Counted from the stretch's first letter, positions 10,851 to 22,955 are shown. The stretch: DNA of 64,000 bases from Tridacna crocea (GCA_943736015.1 OX031062.1:3516501-3580500), one strand, 5' to 3'. Program-made: numbers and translations. Notes: a model not told the origin generated them from the letters alone.

Positions 10851-11900
10851 ATCAAATTCCATTCTCAACTAAATCAGCTAATTGCTTTCTTTTTGGAAAT
10901 ATACCTATTATAATCTAACCCACATGTTGTATTATATATACCCTGGTGAAATAAGAATATATTCTGATCTGTAATTGTGTTAAATCAATTTTGAAAATTA
11001 TTGCAAGAAGGAAGCACTTACTTGTTCCAAGCAAATACCCTTTTTACATTAAACCTTAAAGGTGGCCCTTCAGATTTTGAAAATTTTACAAAAATACAAA
11101 AAAATATCATTCTTAATTTCTTATATTCCTGAAGCCTTATAATTTTCATTCGTAAAACCCCAGTAGTCGAAAACCATCAGACAACAAGAGAAATTAGAGA
11201 TTTACTACAGCAAAGGTCGACACTGAAGGGAAGCACGGTCTATTTTTACATATGCAACTCGCTTAATTTACATACCGGAAATATACATACGAAGCTTCAA
11301 ACATAGCATCCAAAGTTCTAGACATTATGAAAAATAATTACATGTTTGTTATGTTATGGAATTTAAGTCATTAGTCATGTGCCAGTCACTTAGCATTCCC
11401 ACAATGCTTTTTTGATTTTTGGCTGGAAATCTAAAAATAGCTTAAGAGGCTACATAGCCTTTTAAGGGAATACCACCCAAACATTTTTTTTTGTAATTTT
11501 ATGATTCTTAATCATTTATGATTTGTATCATTTTTTTTTATATACATTTCAGTGATAAACAAGGTTTGAACAAGGTATAAAGATATTATACTCACCAAAT
11601 CAAATATCTTTAGTATGATGACAAACACAATCATGATTTTGTCATCTCCAAATCCATCATAAAGATGTTTGAATATTTAATATTAGTTATTCCATGCTAC
11701 CTCCAATCAATTGGTCACATTGCACATTAATTTCACTAAATTTCATCTTGATCTCAGCTTTCTGGCTTCCAAAACAATTACTAGTATGTGTGGTACTTTC
11801 ATTTTGTGTCTTTGAAATCAAAGCACTGAAGGTATGATTTAGGCACAATTAATCTTTTTCAACATGTGTATATAATACAATACTATAACATGTCCCTTTA
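10851..11900. other. AT-rich intergenic stretch
   Basis: No gene, structured repeat or convincing exon was seen. Confidence 0.6.
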
Positions 11901-11902
11901 TT

Positions 11903-12109
11903 TTAACCCTTTACCACACAATGACGTCTTTTGACGACCCTTAGAAAGAAGCTTTTTGAAACCATTGTGAGAAAAGGAGAAAATGCTGGTAACAATGTTT
12001 TCTACCCTATCAAAGAAAAGCCATTTGACATGAGCCACATTGAAATTGTCATCTGCAAATGCTTTCAACTTAGACTGGTCTAAAATTTTGTTGTGTGGTA
12101 AAGGACTAA
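11903..12109 (-). mobile_element. TTAA MITE, subfamily A, one palindrome arm deleted
   Basis: Only the left half of the palindrome remains (GAAAATGCTGGTAACAATG). Confidence 0.75.
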
Positions 12110-12239
12110 GACTAAATTATGACAAAGAAAATGCTAAAAAAACCAAACATCATCACCTGGAGTGTTTTGCTAAAACATCCCCGAGATAAATGAGTGTACC
12201 CAATGGAGTAAAGTCAACATCATTCAGAATCCATTGACT

Positions 12240-12458
12240 ATCTCTTTACAGACCAATAACAAAGAAAGGTTTTGAAAATATACTGGTAGTAAGTGAAGAA
12301 AATGCTTATAAGTAGCATTTTCTCCTTTTCCAACAATGTTTAAATTTTACCCTTTCTGATACAAACCCCAACATTGGCGCCTTAATTACTTAGTCTCCAA
12401 GAGCAAATGAATTCAATTTGGACAAGTCTTAACATGTTAATGTTTGATAAAGGGTAAT
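12240..12458 (-). mobile_element. TTAA MITE, subfamily A, decayed
   Basis: Recognisable palindrome AAAATGCTTATAAGTAGCAT and right end TTTGATAAAGGG. Confidence 0.55.
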
Positions 12459-12650
12459 ACTGGACAGTGGTGTATTAGAATATCCTGTATCTATGACAAT
12501 GAAACTGAATGCCAATTTTCTATAAATGTCAGAATACTTTGTCCTAATTGTTCCAAGGAAGTATCAGAATATTCAGTCACTATCACTTTAATTTTTACCC
12601 TTAATTCTTCCACTGCCATGGGAAACTACAGTATATCCTGCCCCACAACC

Positions 12651-12710
12651 GAAATCAAGATCAGACTGCACAGAACATGCAGTCTGATCTTGGATCTATA
12701 CTGTCCACTA
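12651..12710. mobile_element. Fold-back family Z hairpin
   Basis: AAGATCAGACTGCAC facing GCAGTCTGATCTTGGATC. Family Z is described at 35168. Confidence 0.6.
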
Positions 12711-12811
12711 CCCACTGCTTAATGAGTTATGAAATTATCTGTCAAATCGTCTGCACTAAAAAAGAAGTGACCAAATAATCAGCCTGCGCAGTTCTTGCAT
12801 GCTGACCTGGG

Positions 12812-13017
12812 TTAACTCTTTACCAAACGATAAAATTTTGGACTGGTCTGTTTGTTGAAAGCATTAATTTGCAAACAACAAAATAAATGTGAATCATAAA
12901 ATCGAAATTCGATTTGCGAATTTGGATACTAGCATTTTCTCCTTTTCCTACAATGTTTTCAAAAGCTTTCTTTCTCAGGGTCGTTAGAAGTCCGGATTGT
13001 GTGGTAGAGAGAGTTAA
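12812..13017 (+). mobile_element. TTAA MITE, subfamily A, central palindrome reduced
   Basis: Both ends intact; shares its right TTAA with the truncated copy 13014-13100. Confidence 0.8.
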
Positions 13018-13100
13018 CCCATTACCACACAGCAAAATTTAGACCTATCCAAGTTGAAAGCATTTTGCAGATGACAATTTCAAAGTGGCTTAGCTCAAAT
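13014..13100 (+). mobile_element. TTAA MITE, subfamily A, left end only
   Basis: Breaks off after GCAGATGACAATTTCAAAG. Confidence 0.7.
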
Positions 13101-13700
13101 GTAGTCTCAATAAAGAGACGCTCTTTTTCATATTTGGACATCTACTGTACACCGTACCATCTCAAGTCCATCGTAAATTTTCCGATAGCAAACATAGAGT
13201 GCTATACTGACCTTCTGCTTCGTCGGTTTTATCTGTATTTCTGTATTGCAGCGAAATGCAATTAACTTTTAGTACTAAGCATGACTAAAAACAAATTGTT
13301 AAACCATTCATGACATAAAAAGCTTATAGAAGTAGTTTACAACATGTTTATCTCGGAAAAATCACGGACGAAATTTATTGTGCGTGGTGGCCATTTTGTA
13401 TGTTTTCGGGAACGTAAACAACTCAAGTAAGTGATGAAATGCATGTTCTTTCTCACGATCAGCATTTAAATTAAAAATATTTGTTTTTCAAACAAAGGAA
13501 TATTGAATACAAATGCAACAGGTATGTTTAAATCCTAGTTTTGTGCTCTATTTGCGAAAAAGAGTTCAAACTTGCCCACAAAATCTGTGCGGAACTTTCA
13601 ACTGGTTTTGTCCGATTGTCTCTGTACCCAGAGGCGACCAGTCAAAAAGTAACATCGCCTTTGGGGACAGTTATCTGTAAAAAAGATAACGCTGGAGTAA
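13101..13700. other. Intergenic stretch without a recognised feature
   Basis: Contains no convincing exon; a GTAAGTG at 13426 follows a short open stretch with a stop. Confidence 0.5.
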
Positions 13701-13704
13701 AGGG

Positions 13705-13933
13705 TTAACTCTATACCACACAAACCCGACTTTAAGCAACCATGAGAAAGAAGCCTATAGAAATCATCGTGGGAAAAGGAGAAAATGCTGGTAACCAGCA
13801 TTTTCTCCTTTTCCCACAATGTTTTCTACTCTTCAAAAGTCAAGTTTCAATTTTTCATTAACATTCATTTTGTTGTCTGCATGTGCGTTCAATTTAGACA
13901 AGTCTAACATTTTGTCTTATGGTAAACAGTTAT
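13705..13933 (-). mobile_element. TTAA MITE, subfamily A, complete
   Basis: Tandem with the next copy through a degenerate TTAT target. Confidence 0.8.
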
Positions 13934-14158
13934 AACCCTATGCTGAACAATCCCTGGTTTTTACGACCCTGAGATCAAAGCCTTTAGAAAACTGTGGGAT
14001 AAGGAGAAAATGCTGGTAACCAGCATTTTCTCCTTTTCCCACAATGTTTTCTACCCTGCTGGAAACAAATTTCAACTTTTGAGTTAAATTTATTTTGTCG
14101 TCTGCAAATGCTTTCAATTTGGACCAATCAAAAATTTTAAGGTCTAGTTAAGAGTTAA
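13930..14158 (-). mobile_element. TTAA MITE, subfamily A, complete
   Basis: Left end altered to CCCTATGCTGAAC; right TTAA intact. Confidence 0.8.
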
Positions 14159-14194
14159 ATATGTGGTTGTTTGCTTGGATCACAGGGATGTATT

Positions 14195-14377
14195 ATCTGA
14201 AAATATTGTAGGAAAAGAAGAAAATGCTGCTAATCAGCATTTTCTCCTTTTCCAACAATGTTTTCTACCCTTCGAATATCAAATTTCTATTTTTGAGTCA
14301 CATTTATTTTGTCATGTGGAAATGCTTTCAATTTGGACTAATCTTGTCCAAAATTTTGTTGTTTTGTGAAGAGTTAA
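14195..14377 (-). mobile_element. TTAA MITE, subfamily A, left end lost
   Basis: Palindrome and right arm present, ending GTGAAGAGTTAA. Confidence 0.7.
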
Positions 14378-14418
14378 GCCCGGGACTTTTTGCAGAGTTT
14401 TACGCCCAAACGGGAAAC

Positions 14419-14598
14419 ATCTTATGAAAACAATTTGGGAAATGGAGAAAATGCTGGTTACCATCATTTTCTCCTTTTCCCACAAAGTGTTTTACCTTAT
14501 GATAGACAGATGTCATATTTGGAATTAATTAGATTTATCAATTGTTAACACTTTGAATATGGACAAGTCTAAAATTTTGACGTCTGGTACAGGATTAA
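14419..14598 (-). mobile_element. TTAA MITE, subfamily A, left end lost
   Basis: Ends GGTACAGGATTAA. Confidence 0.65.
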
Positions 14599-14976
14599 TT
14601 GCAACATGACATTAATTAAAAGAAATGCTTCAAAATTTCTGACAGAAGGCAGACAGGTACTGTATAAATGCTATCGTTTTCTAGCATGCAGTTCAATCTC
14701 TCTTTCATTACAAGGAATGAACTAGACTGTACGAGTACCCTATCTAATTCGACATGTCGTTTCTAAAGCTCATTTTGTACAAAGTTTCCTATCCATGCAT
14801 TAAAAAGACCTTCCTTCCCAATTATCATTGCAGTTATTTCCTGAACATTTCCCTGATTTCATTAGCTTTTAATGGAAAGCACCTTAAAGAAGACTTCAAA
14901 GTAGTAATAGCCTAAGACACTTTCCCAAAGACGGCAATTTTTTGGCACATGCTGATTTCCCCCATTTTTTAAATTT

Positions 14977-15208
14977 TTAACCCTTTACCAAACAGTCCCT
15001 GGTTTTTATGACCATGAGATAGAAGCCTTTAGAAAACATGGTGGGAAAAGGATAAAATGCTGGTCACCAGCATTTTCTCCTTTTTCCACAATGTTTTCCA
15101 AAAGCTGCTGGAAACAAATTTAAATTTTTTGAGTTATGGTTAATTTGTGATCTGAAAGTGCTTTCAATTTGGACCAGTCTAAAATTTTGTTGTTTTGTAA
15201 GGACTTAA
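14977..15208 (-). mobile_element. TTAA MITE, subfamily A, complete
   Basis: Opposite in orientation to the next copy, with which it shares TTAA: a tail-to-tail pair. Confidence 0.85.
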
Positions 15209-15444
15209 CTCTCTAAGGAACGACAAAATTTTAGACTGGACCAAATTCAAAGCACTTGCAGACAAAAAAATAAGTATAATCAAAAATTAAAATTAAAAAG
15301 AAATGAAATTTGTTTACAGCAGGGTAGAAAACATTTGAGAAAAAGGAAAAAATGTTGGTTGTGACCTGCATTTTCTCCTTTTCCCACAATGTTTTCAAAA
15401 GCCTTCTTTCTCAGGGCTGTTAAAAGTCAGGATTGTGTGGTTAA
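15205..15444 (+). mobile_element. TTAA MITE, subfamily A, complete
   Basis: Its right TTAA is also the first base group of the fold-back at 15441. Confidence 0.8.
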
Positions 15445-15762
15445 GAAATAATCTTCTTTCTATCATGGTATATCGTTCAATATATACCACGGTGAGTTAT
15501 GCGGCGCAATAAATAATCCACGAGCCTGTGATAGCCCGAGTGGGTTATTCACTGCGCCGCATAACTCACAACATGGTTTATTTAAGAAATAATCTTCTTT
15601 CTATTGTGGTATATCGTTCAATAAACCACAGTTGTGAGTTATGAGGCGCAATAAATAATCCACGAGGGCGATAGCCCGAGTGGGTTATTTATTGCGCCTC
15701 ATAACTCACAACGTGGTTTATTGAACGATATACCATGATAGAAAGAAGATTATTTCGATTCT
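15441..15762. mobile_element. Compound fold-back: two tandem palindromes
   Basis: AGAAATAATCTTCTTTCTAT outer arms occur at 15444, 15586 and, inverted, at 15735. Two inner palindromes carry GTGAGTTATGCGGCGCAATA and its counterpart around ATAGCCCGAGTGGG. A relic is at 40660-40745. Confidence 0.65.
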
Positions 15763-16195
15763 AACGTGACTAATTCTTAATGAAAGGAAAACAAGTTCAA
15801 ACTTTGAGTAAAAACGCGGATGAAAATTATGTTCCATTGAATAACTCACTCATTGATTGACAGATCTATACAGAATGACGTCACTCTACATAGATTGTCG
15901 CAGATTTTACCACGCTTTCCTTGCACTGTGTTTATAGAGCCAAATTCGCGTGTCATGTTAGAATTAACAATATACCACGAAAGAAAGAAGATTATTTCGA
16001 TTCTAACATGGCCAATTCTTAGTGAAATGAAAACAAGTTCAAACTTAGAGTAAAAACGCGGATGAAGATTATGTTCCATTGAATAACTCACTCATTGAAT
16101 GACATCACTCTACATGGATTGTCGCAGATTTTACCACGTTTTCCTTCCACTGTGTTTATAGAGCCAAAGTCGCGTGTCATGTTAGAATAAAGGAT
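15763..16195. repeat. ~190 bp direct repeat, two copies
   Basis: Copies at 15770-15962 and 16012-16188 share GAAAACAAGTTCAAACTT, ATTATGTTCCATTGAATAAC and TTTATAGAGCCAAA. A third, diverged copy is at 40977-41180. Confidence 0.75.
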
Positions 16196-16430
16196 TAACC
16201 AATTACCACACATTATTCCTACTTTTGACAACCCTGAGAAAGAAGCCTATAGAAAACTTTGTGGGAATAGAAGAAAATGCTGGTAACCAACACTGATTTT
16301 TATCCTATTCCCACATTGTTTTCTACTCTTCACAAAACAAATTTCAAATTTTCATTCACTTTTATTTTGTTCTCTGCAAATGTTTTCAATTTGAACAAAC
16401 CTAAAACATTGTTGTTTGGTAATGAGTTAA
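16195..16430 (-). mobile_element. TTAA MITE, subfamily A, complete
   Basis: One palindrome arm altered (CAACACTGATTTTTATCC); shares TTAA with the subfamily B copy that follows. Confidence 0.8.
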
Positions 16431-16654
16431 CCCTTTACCAAACGACAAATTTTAGACTCTTCCAAACTGAAAGAGTTTGCAGACAACAATTTCAAATTTG
16501 ATAAAAATGGCAGAAAGTTCTCCAAATGGGTAGAAAACACTGTGGGAAAAGGAGAAATTGCTCGTTACGAGCGATTTCTCCTTTTCCCACGGTGTTTTCA
16601 AAAGACTTGTACTGCAGACACATAAAAACAAGGGAATGTTTGGGAAAGGATTAA
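16427..16654 (+). mobile_element. TTAA MITE, subfamily B, complete; reference description
   Basis: Subfamily B differs from A by a GACTCTTCCAAACTGAAAG arm, a body with AAATGGCAGAAAGTTCTCC, the palindrome GGAGAAATTGCTCG, the other arm with GACTTGTACTGCAGACAC, and ends in TTTGGGAAAGGATTAA. Other B copies: 23358, 31908, 35377 (interrupted), 42015. Confidence 0.85.
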
Positions 16655-16950
16655 ACAATCATACATGACTTCTTTGCAATGTGAGGTTGAACCATGCTCT
16701 GGCAAAAGGGGTCTTGATGCATACCCATGATGCAAATTATACCAAGAAAGTCAACATATTAATAGTCAATTACAATATCTACAAAATTCATTCTGCCCTT
16801 TTGTCAGCTAACCAGCATTTCCTCCTTTTTCACCCAGTGTTTTCAAAGACTCCTAAATCCAAAGGCTTTCTAAAACCTGGGACTGAATGGGTGAGGAATA
16901 AAATGCAGTCTCATCCAATCCTAATCTCTACATCTGAAGTATCTTCAGTG

Positions 16951-17180
16951 TTAACCCATTACCACATAATCCCTACTTTTGATGCTCCTCAGAAAGAAGC
17001 CCTTTTGAAAACACTGTGGGAAAAGGAGAAAATGCTGGTAACCAGCATTTTCTCCTCTTCCCACAGTGTTTTCTACCCTTCCCAGAACAAATTTCAATTT
17101 TTCAGTCACCTTTATTTTGTTGTCTGCAAATGCTTTCAATTTGGACCAGTCTAAAATTTTCTTGTGTGGTAAAGAGTTAA
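16951..17180 (-). mobile_element. TTAA MITE, subfamily A, complete
   Basis: Well-preserved palindrome. A separate fragment of a palindrome arm is at 16805-16870. Confidence 0.85.
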
Positions 17181-17184
17181 AACA

Positions 17185-17610
17185 AACTCGAAGACACAAG
17201 ATCACCACCAATTATAAAACAAATATTTAACTCATTAACCTAATAACTGAACTGTTCTTTTCACAAACTGACAGTATTATACTCTCCAGTCTGATATCAA
17301 CCTACACAACACACCTTAGTAACCAAAAGGTTAAATTAACTACAAGTGGCAAGAATAGCCCTAATTACAAGAAAATATTAAAATATCTAGAAATCCAATA
17401 AATCAGAACCCACTGTTCTAAATTCTCACAAACTGACTGCTGAAGAATGTATTATATACTGCAGTCTAATCCCAACCTGCACCGTACATCTGATATATCT
17501 ACAGTAATAAATACACTCAAAGACACAAGACAGCCACTAATTATAAGACAATCAAATATTTAGAAATCCAATAACTTAGAACCCACTGTTTCTCTCTCAA
17601 CCTGACTGTA
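17185..17610. repeat. Diverged tandem repeat
   Basis: About two units share AGACACAAGA, CACTAATTATAA, AGAAATCCAATAA and AGAACCCACTGTT. Confidence 0.6.
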
Positions 17611-17794
17611 ATATCTCTGCGCTTCTCCCTCGGAGCTTCCAATTTTCTTGTATTAACCAATTAATAGGCGCAAACTGTTGCAAAATTAATTCCATTCTTT
17701 TCTATGATGTAATGCTAGTTAGGAAAGATGTTCTTTAATGTTTACCCTTTACCAAACTGGTCTGAAAACAAACATTCTTACCACAGCTTCAGAC

Positions 17795-17972
17795 AGAGCG
17801 AGTGATTTTGATTTCAAAATTGAAAATATTAATTATTCTCAACTAAACCCTATGTTGTGGGTACTCATTAGAATCGTCTCATTGAGACGATTCTAATGAG
17901 TACCCGCAACATAGGGTTTGGAAGAGAAATAATGGATTTAGAATACCATCACTCCCTCTTATCTGGAGCTCT
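17795..17972. mobile_element. Fold-back family X, copy 3
   Basis: Nearly perfect palindrome centred near 17882; the outer part ATGGATTTAGAATACCATCA matches copy 1 inverted. Confidence 0.75.
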
Positions 17973-18074
17973 CTTCTTACAATCATTTAACGTAGAAGAT
18001 CCCTTGTAGAAAACAGCTATTTCCACAATAATATTATCCTACAAACTTTGCTATTATTAAAGAAGAGTGTTATT

Positions 18075-18128
18075 TTAGTGCTTTCAATTTAGACCAGTCT
18101 AAAATTTTGTCATTTGGTAAAGAGTTAA
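18075..18128 (-). mobile_element. TTAA MITE, subfamily A, right end only
   Basis: GCTTTCAATTTAGACCAGTC to AAAGAGTTAA. Confidence 0.65.
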
Positions 18129-18229
18129 GCCTGTAACAAGGCAAATCAATTTACAATTTTTATGATTCAAAGTTCCATAACTCTGGTAGGTATCAGTAAA
18201 TTTCAACTACCATATTTTCTATATTTAGC

Positions 18230-18790
18230 ACACCCTGGGTACTGTTTTTTTTTCCCCGTAGTGGGACTCCACTAAACAAGACTCCAATAAACAAGAGGTA
18301 AAACAAAACACACCTTCCCAAAAGAAAAATATTATGATACTGCAAAGAAATTTCTCCTTATCTGATTGGTTAACATGCCGGGAACATATTATAATACATA
18401 TCATGTACCTTGGCAAAAACCACATAGAGCCAGTTTCCCATTTGAGTGCCCCGTAAACATCACTATGGTTGCAACACAACATCAAAAATGGTGGCGTCGA
18501 TCGATCACCAGACTGCTCTTCTATAATGCACCAGGCACTCAGATGGGAATTTCTATTTCGTCAGCACACTGAATTCGTGAGATTATAAAACTGGAAAATT
18601 TCGCATAATGCACTTTGAAAAGGAAAACTTTGCAGTATAATAAATTCATTTTATGGTCAGGTGGTAGGGGAGTTGGAAACTTGTTCACGGCTGTGTTGAA
18701 TCATGTCACGACCTCGCCTTCGGCTCGGGGCAATATAATTCACCACAGCCGTTAACAAGTTTCCAAGTTTCTTGCCAGTCCTGACCATGC
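18230..18790. mobile_element. ~560 bp repeat ending in a hairpin
   Basis: Inverted relative of 9780-10850. Its right end (18675-18780) folds: GGAAACTTGTTCACGGCTGT facing CAGCCGTTAACAAGTTTCC, with a GC-rich loop. Confidence 0.6.
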
Positions 18791-18884
18791 ACCTACTACT
18801 GTCCAGTTCTTAACCAGAGTTAAAGTGATTGCCTTAAAAAAAAAAAACACTGTATCGAACTCACCAAACAAAATTTTGGACTGA

Positions 18885-19020
18885 GTGAAACAGAAAATCA
18901 CACTCGATTGAAAAGTGTCATGTCGGATCAGAATGTATGAACTGCGCAGGCTGTATCCAAGACAATACTTTGTGCAGATGTCTGAATGTCCCTTTTTGCA
19001 TGTTGAAGGCCATAATTATA
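18885..19020. mobile_element. Fold-back family W, decayed
   Basis: Shares AACAGAAAATCACACTCGAT and GTGCAGATGTCTGAATG with 50100-50215. Confidence 0.5.
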
Positions 19021-19264
19021 GGGCAAAGATGATAGTACTGCATCTGTAACAATATTCCAAGAACAAGTCTAGAACAGTCAATATCAAAAATATGTCCACA
19101 TATGGGGTTCAGGGTAAAATATTGACAAGTTCTTTTTCCTGGAAAGAAAAAAAAAACTTCCTAGCTTCAATCCCAGCAAGTTTTCTCTCAAATATTTACT
19201 GGCTGGAAGGCATTGAAATAACCAGAATAATGTAGACAGATTATCAAGCATGAAATTATATTGA

Positions 19265-19494
19265 TTAACCCTTTAACAAACGACCAAATTTAAGACTGGA
19301 CGAATTTGAAAGCACTTGCAGAACACAAATAAAATGTACCTCAAAAATTGAAATTTGTCTCCAGCAGGGTAGAAAACATTGTGGGAAAAGGAGAAAATGC
19401 TGGTTACCAGCATTTTCTCCTTTTCCCACAATGTTTTCAAAAGGCCTCTATATCAGGGTTGTAAAAAACCAGGGGATGTTTGGTAAGGGATTAA
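19265..19494 (+). mobile_element. TTAA MITE, subfamily A, complete
   Basis: First of four head-to-tail or head-to-head copies sharing TTAAs up to 20144. Confidence 0.85.
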
Positions 19495-19690
19495 CTCTTT
19501 ACCACGGGACAAAATGTTGGCCTGGACCAAATTCAAAATATTTGTTGACAAAAAAATTTGAACTCAACTGATAGAAATGGTTATCAGAGAGGGTCGAAAA
19601 CATTGTACCAAAAGGTGAAAATACCAGCATTTTCTTCCTAGATTCCCACAATGTTTAGATTTACTCTTTCCAATACAAATTCTACCATTT
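19491..19690 (+). mobile_element. TTAA MITE, subfamily A, decayed
   Basis: Palindrome broken (CAAAAGGTGAAAATACCAGC). Confidence 0.65.
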
Positions 19691-19918
19691 ATCCCTTTAC
19701 AACACAATCCCAAGTTTTAACGACCCCCCCTCCCCAAATGAAGAAACCTTTTGGAAACATTGTTTTAATAATGCTATATTTCCTGGAATAGGCAGAAAAC
19801 AATGCGGGAAAAGGAGAAAATGTTAGTAACCACCATTTTCTCCTTTTCCCACAGTGTTTTCAGGAGCCTTCCTCCCAAGGTCGATTAAAACTATGATGAT
19901 AATTCGGTATAGGCTTAA
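19687..19918. mobile_element. TTAA MITE, subfamily A, rearranged
   Basis: Two MITE halves with the same type of arm at both ends; contains a C-rich tract near 19725. Confidence 0.6.
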
Positions 19919-20144
19919 CCCTTTACCAAACAATCCTTGGTTTTACCACCCTGAGATAGAAGCCTTTTGAAAACATTGTGGGAAAAGGAGAAAATACTAG
20001 TAACTGGCACTTTCTTTTTTCCCCACTATGTTTTCTACCCTGCTGGAAACAAATTTTAATTTCTAAGTTACATTTAATTTGTCATCTGCACATGCTTTCA
20101 ATTTAGACCAGTCTAAAATTTTTGTCATAATGGTAAAGAGTTAA
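19915..20144 (-). mobile_element. TTAA MITE, subfamily A, complete
   Basis: Palindrome arms partly diverged (TACTAGTAACTGGCACTTTC). Confidence 0.8.
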
Positions 20145-20374
20145 AGTTACCCGCCCCAAACCCCCACCAGCACCCAATGATGCCCAAAATTTATCTCTTC
20201 GATACATGACATCTATCTAACCTGGCATTCAGGCCCTACATTTGAGTCGGTCTTATAAACAAGGTACACAACTGTAGTAAACTCAGAGAAATATGTGGTT
20301 TAATGGCCCTTCATCTGAAACACAGGTTCACTCTGACCAGGTTTTATGATGTATCAGATGGAAAATGCGGTCTG

Positions 20375-20605
20375 TTAACTCATTACTAAACGACAAAATC
20401 TAGGACTAGTCCAAATTTAAAGCATTTGCAGACGACACAATAAATGTGAATCAAAAATAGCATTTTGATTTTGGAAGGGTAGAACACTTTGTTGGAAAAG
20501 GAGAAAATACTGCTAATATCAACATTTCCTCCTTTTCCTACAATGTTTTCAAAAGTTTTCCCTCTCAGGATTATTAAAAGTCAAGATTGTGCAGTAAAGA
20601 GTTCA
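20375..20605 (+). mobile_element. TTAA MITE, subfamily A, complete
   Basis: Right target degenerated to TTCA and shared with the next copy. Confidence 0.8.
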
Positions 20606-20830
20606 CCGTTTACCAAACAATCCCTGGCTTTTACAACCCAGACATAGAAGCCTTTTGAAAACATTGTGGAAAAATGAGAAAATGCTGGTTACCAGCATTT
20701 TCTCCTTTTCCCACAAAGTTTTCTACCCTGCTGGAAATAAATTTCAATTTTTGAGTTATGTTTATTTTGTGGTCTGCATGTGCTTTCAATTTGGACCTGT
20801 CTAAAGTTTTGTGGTTTGGTAAAAGGTTAA
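20602..20830 (-). mobile_element. TTAA MITE, subfamily A, complete
   Basis: Opposite orientation to the previous copy. Confidence 0.8.
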
Positions 20831-20937
20831 ATCAGACATACATGTGACATTATTATACAGTAACCAGTATTAATGAACTTGTCTTACGTCTTGCAATTTT
20901 ATTTGATAATTTTCTTTTTATAATGAAAATGCTATAT

Positions 20938-21166
20938 TTAACTCTTTACCAAACGACAAAATTTCGGACTAGTCTAAATTGAAAGCATTTGCAGACGACA
21001 AAATAAATGTGAATCAAAAATTGAAATTTGATTCAGAAAGAGTAGAAAACATTGTGGGAAAAGGAGAAAATGCTGGTTACCAGCATTTTCACCTTTTCCC
21101 ACAATGTTTTCTAAAGGCTTCTTTATCAGGGTCGTTAAAAGTCAGGATTGTGTGGTAAAGAGTTAA
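20938..21166 (+). mobile_element. TTAA MITE, subfamily A, complete
   Basis: Palindrome nearly perfect, one T-to-A-type change at TTTTCACCTTTTCCC. Confidence 0.85.
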
Positions 21167-21450
21167 CAGACTGCATGCGCGGATCCAGATATCTTTCTCA
21201 GGGGGGTCCCACCGAAAACGCACTCGTCTTATATGATTTCCGGATTTCAGTGGATGTAAGCCGTTTACAAGAAAAGTCAACGTTTCCAGTTCTAAACATA
21301 TGAGGAGGTCTCCACTTTTAGAACCTTTTCTTAAATTTATGACCGTATTTAGACAAAATGCTGTGCAATAGGCCTATCATTCCAGTGCTATTCACGAATC
21401 TTATAACCACATTTTTGCCAAAATTCCAGGGGGTATCTGACCCCTGGTTC

Positions 21451-21480
21451 CCCCCCACACACACACACACACACACACTC
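21451..21480. repeat. CA microsatellite
   Basis: C-run followed by about 11 CA units. Confidence 0.9.
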
Positions 21481-21785
21481 TGGATCCGCCCATGGACTGA
21501 TACCAGTCTTAACATGTATCTATCACAGAAAAAAATAGGACAGAAAGTTGCTACTAAAGAAGATTAATTCCCTTTGACATGTCAGGGAATGTAATGCATG
21601 ATCCTAGCTTTATGTTTCCTAGCAACACTTCCTATAATTTATCCCCGTCTCAATTTTTCACAGTCAGTGGGACATCCATGCTTCCAAACTTTTGCATCTT
21701 TCGACTGGTAAAGTCTGTAAACATCCTTCGTAAACAACTTTATTTTTTCCTGTAGAAAAACTAGTTTATTGCATGATCCTGTCTT

Positions 21786-22001
21786 TTAACTCTTTACCAA
21801 ATAACAAAATTTTAGACTGGTTCAAATTGAAAGCACGTGCACATAACTTAAAAATTGAAATTTATTTCCTGGCAGGGTAGAAAATATTGCAGGAAAAGGC
21901 GAAAATGCTGGTTACCAGCATTTTCTCCCTTTCCAACAATGTTTTCAAAAGGCTTCTATCTCAGGGTGGTAAAAAACAGGGATTATTAGGTAACAGGTTA
22001 A
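21786..22001 (+). mobile_element. TTAA MITE, subfamily A, complete
   Basis: A fragment of another copy follows at 22005-22095. Confidence 0.8.
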
Positions 22002-22099
22002 ACAACCCCCAAAGAAAACAGCTCATAAAAACAATGTGGGAAAAGAAGGAAATGGAGAATTTTTTTCCTTTTACACAAGTTTTTCGACCATTTTGAGCA

Positions 22100-22500
22100 T
22101 TGTCTGCGCATGTCCTATTCTTTTAAGATTCAACCTGTCTTGTATGATGCATCACTCCCCTAATATTGGGAGGCTTGAAGTAATATGCGCTATGTCTTTC
22201 AATATAGGCAACACAACAATTTCTTTGCAATGTAAGAACTAAGGGTTTGGACTTTCTGCTCATTTGAGCCATATTCCAGCAGAGAAACAAGGCAGAAAGC
22301 TAATGTCCACTTTATTACACAGAGAGAAGACCTACAAGGCAACATAAATCAAGATCATTGACAAAGCTCTCCATAATTATTTGGCCTTGTTGAATCTTGA
22401 CCAATATTTTGCAACCTTAGAATGCAGATTAATACACTAGTAACATGTTTTTGCAAACAGTGTAAAAAAAAAAAATGGCCATTGAAGTGGCCACTGAAAT
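22100..22500. other. Intergenic stretch without a recognised feature
   Basis: GTCTGCGCATGTCCTATTCT resembles 40195-40220 (GTCTGAGCATGTCATATTCT), so it is probably a low-copy repeat. Confidence 0.5.
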
Positions 22501-22504
22501 GTTA

Positions 22505-22681
22505 CTAAGACTTGTCTAAATTCAAAGTATTTGCATACGACAATTCAAATACGGCTCAAACCATAGCACTTGCCTTTGATGAGATAATAAAACTTTGTGG
22601 GAAAAGGAGAAAAAGCAGGTTACCAGAATTTTTTCTTTTACCCACAGTGTTTTGAAAAGTTTTCTTCCAATGGTTCTTTAA
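22505..22681 (+). mobile_element. TTAA MITE, subfamily A, decayed
   Basis: Left terminus lost; its right TTAA is shared with the next copy. Confidence 0.65.
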
Positions 22682-22910
22682 CTCTTTACCATACAACAAA
22701 ATTTCGGACTTGTCCAAATTAAAAGCATTTGCAGAACAATAAAATAAACGAGACTCAAAAATTGAAACTCGTTTCCAGCAGGGTAGAAAACATTGTGGGA
22801 AAAGGAGAAAATGCTGGTTACCAGCATTTTCTCCTATTCCCACAATGTTTTCTAAAGCTTTCCTTTTCGGGGTCGTTAAAACTCGGGATTGTGTGGTTAC
22901 AATGAGTTAA
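22678..22910 (+). mobile_element. TTAA MITE, subfamily A, complete
   Basis: A short right-end fragment (GTGTGGTAAGGTCTTTAAA) follows. Confidence 0.85.
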
Positions 22911-22955
22911 AAGCTAACATTGTGTGGTAAGGTCTTTAAACAATCCAAAGTTTTC

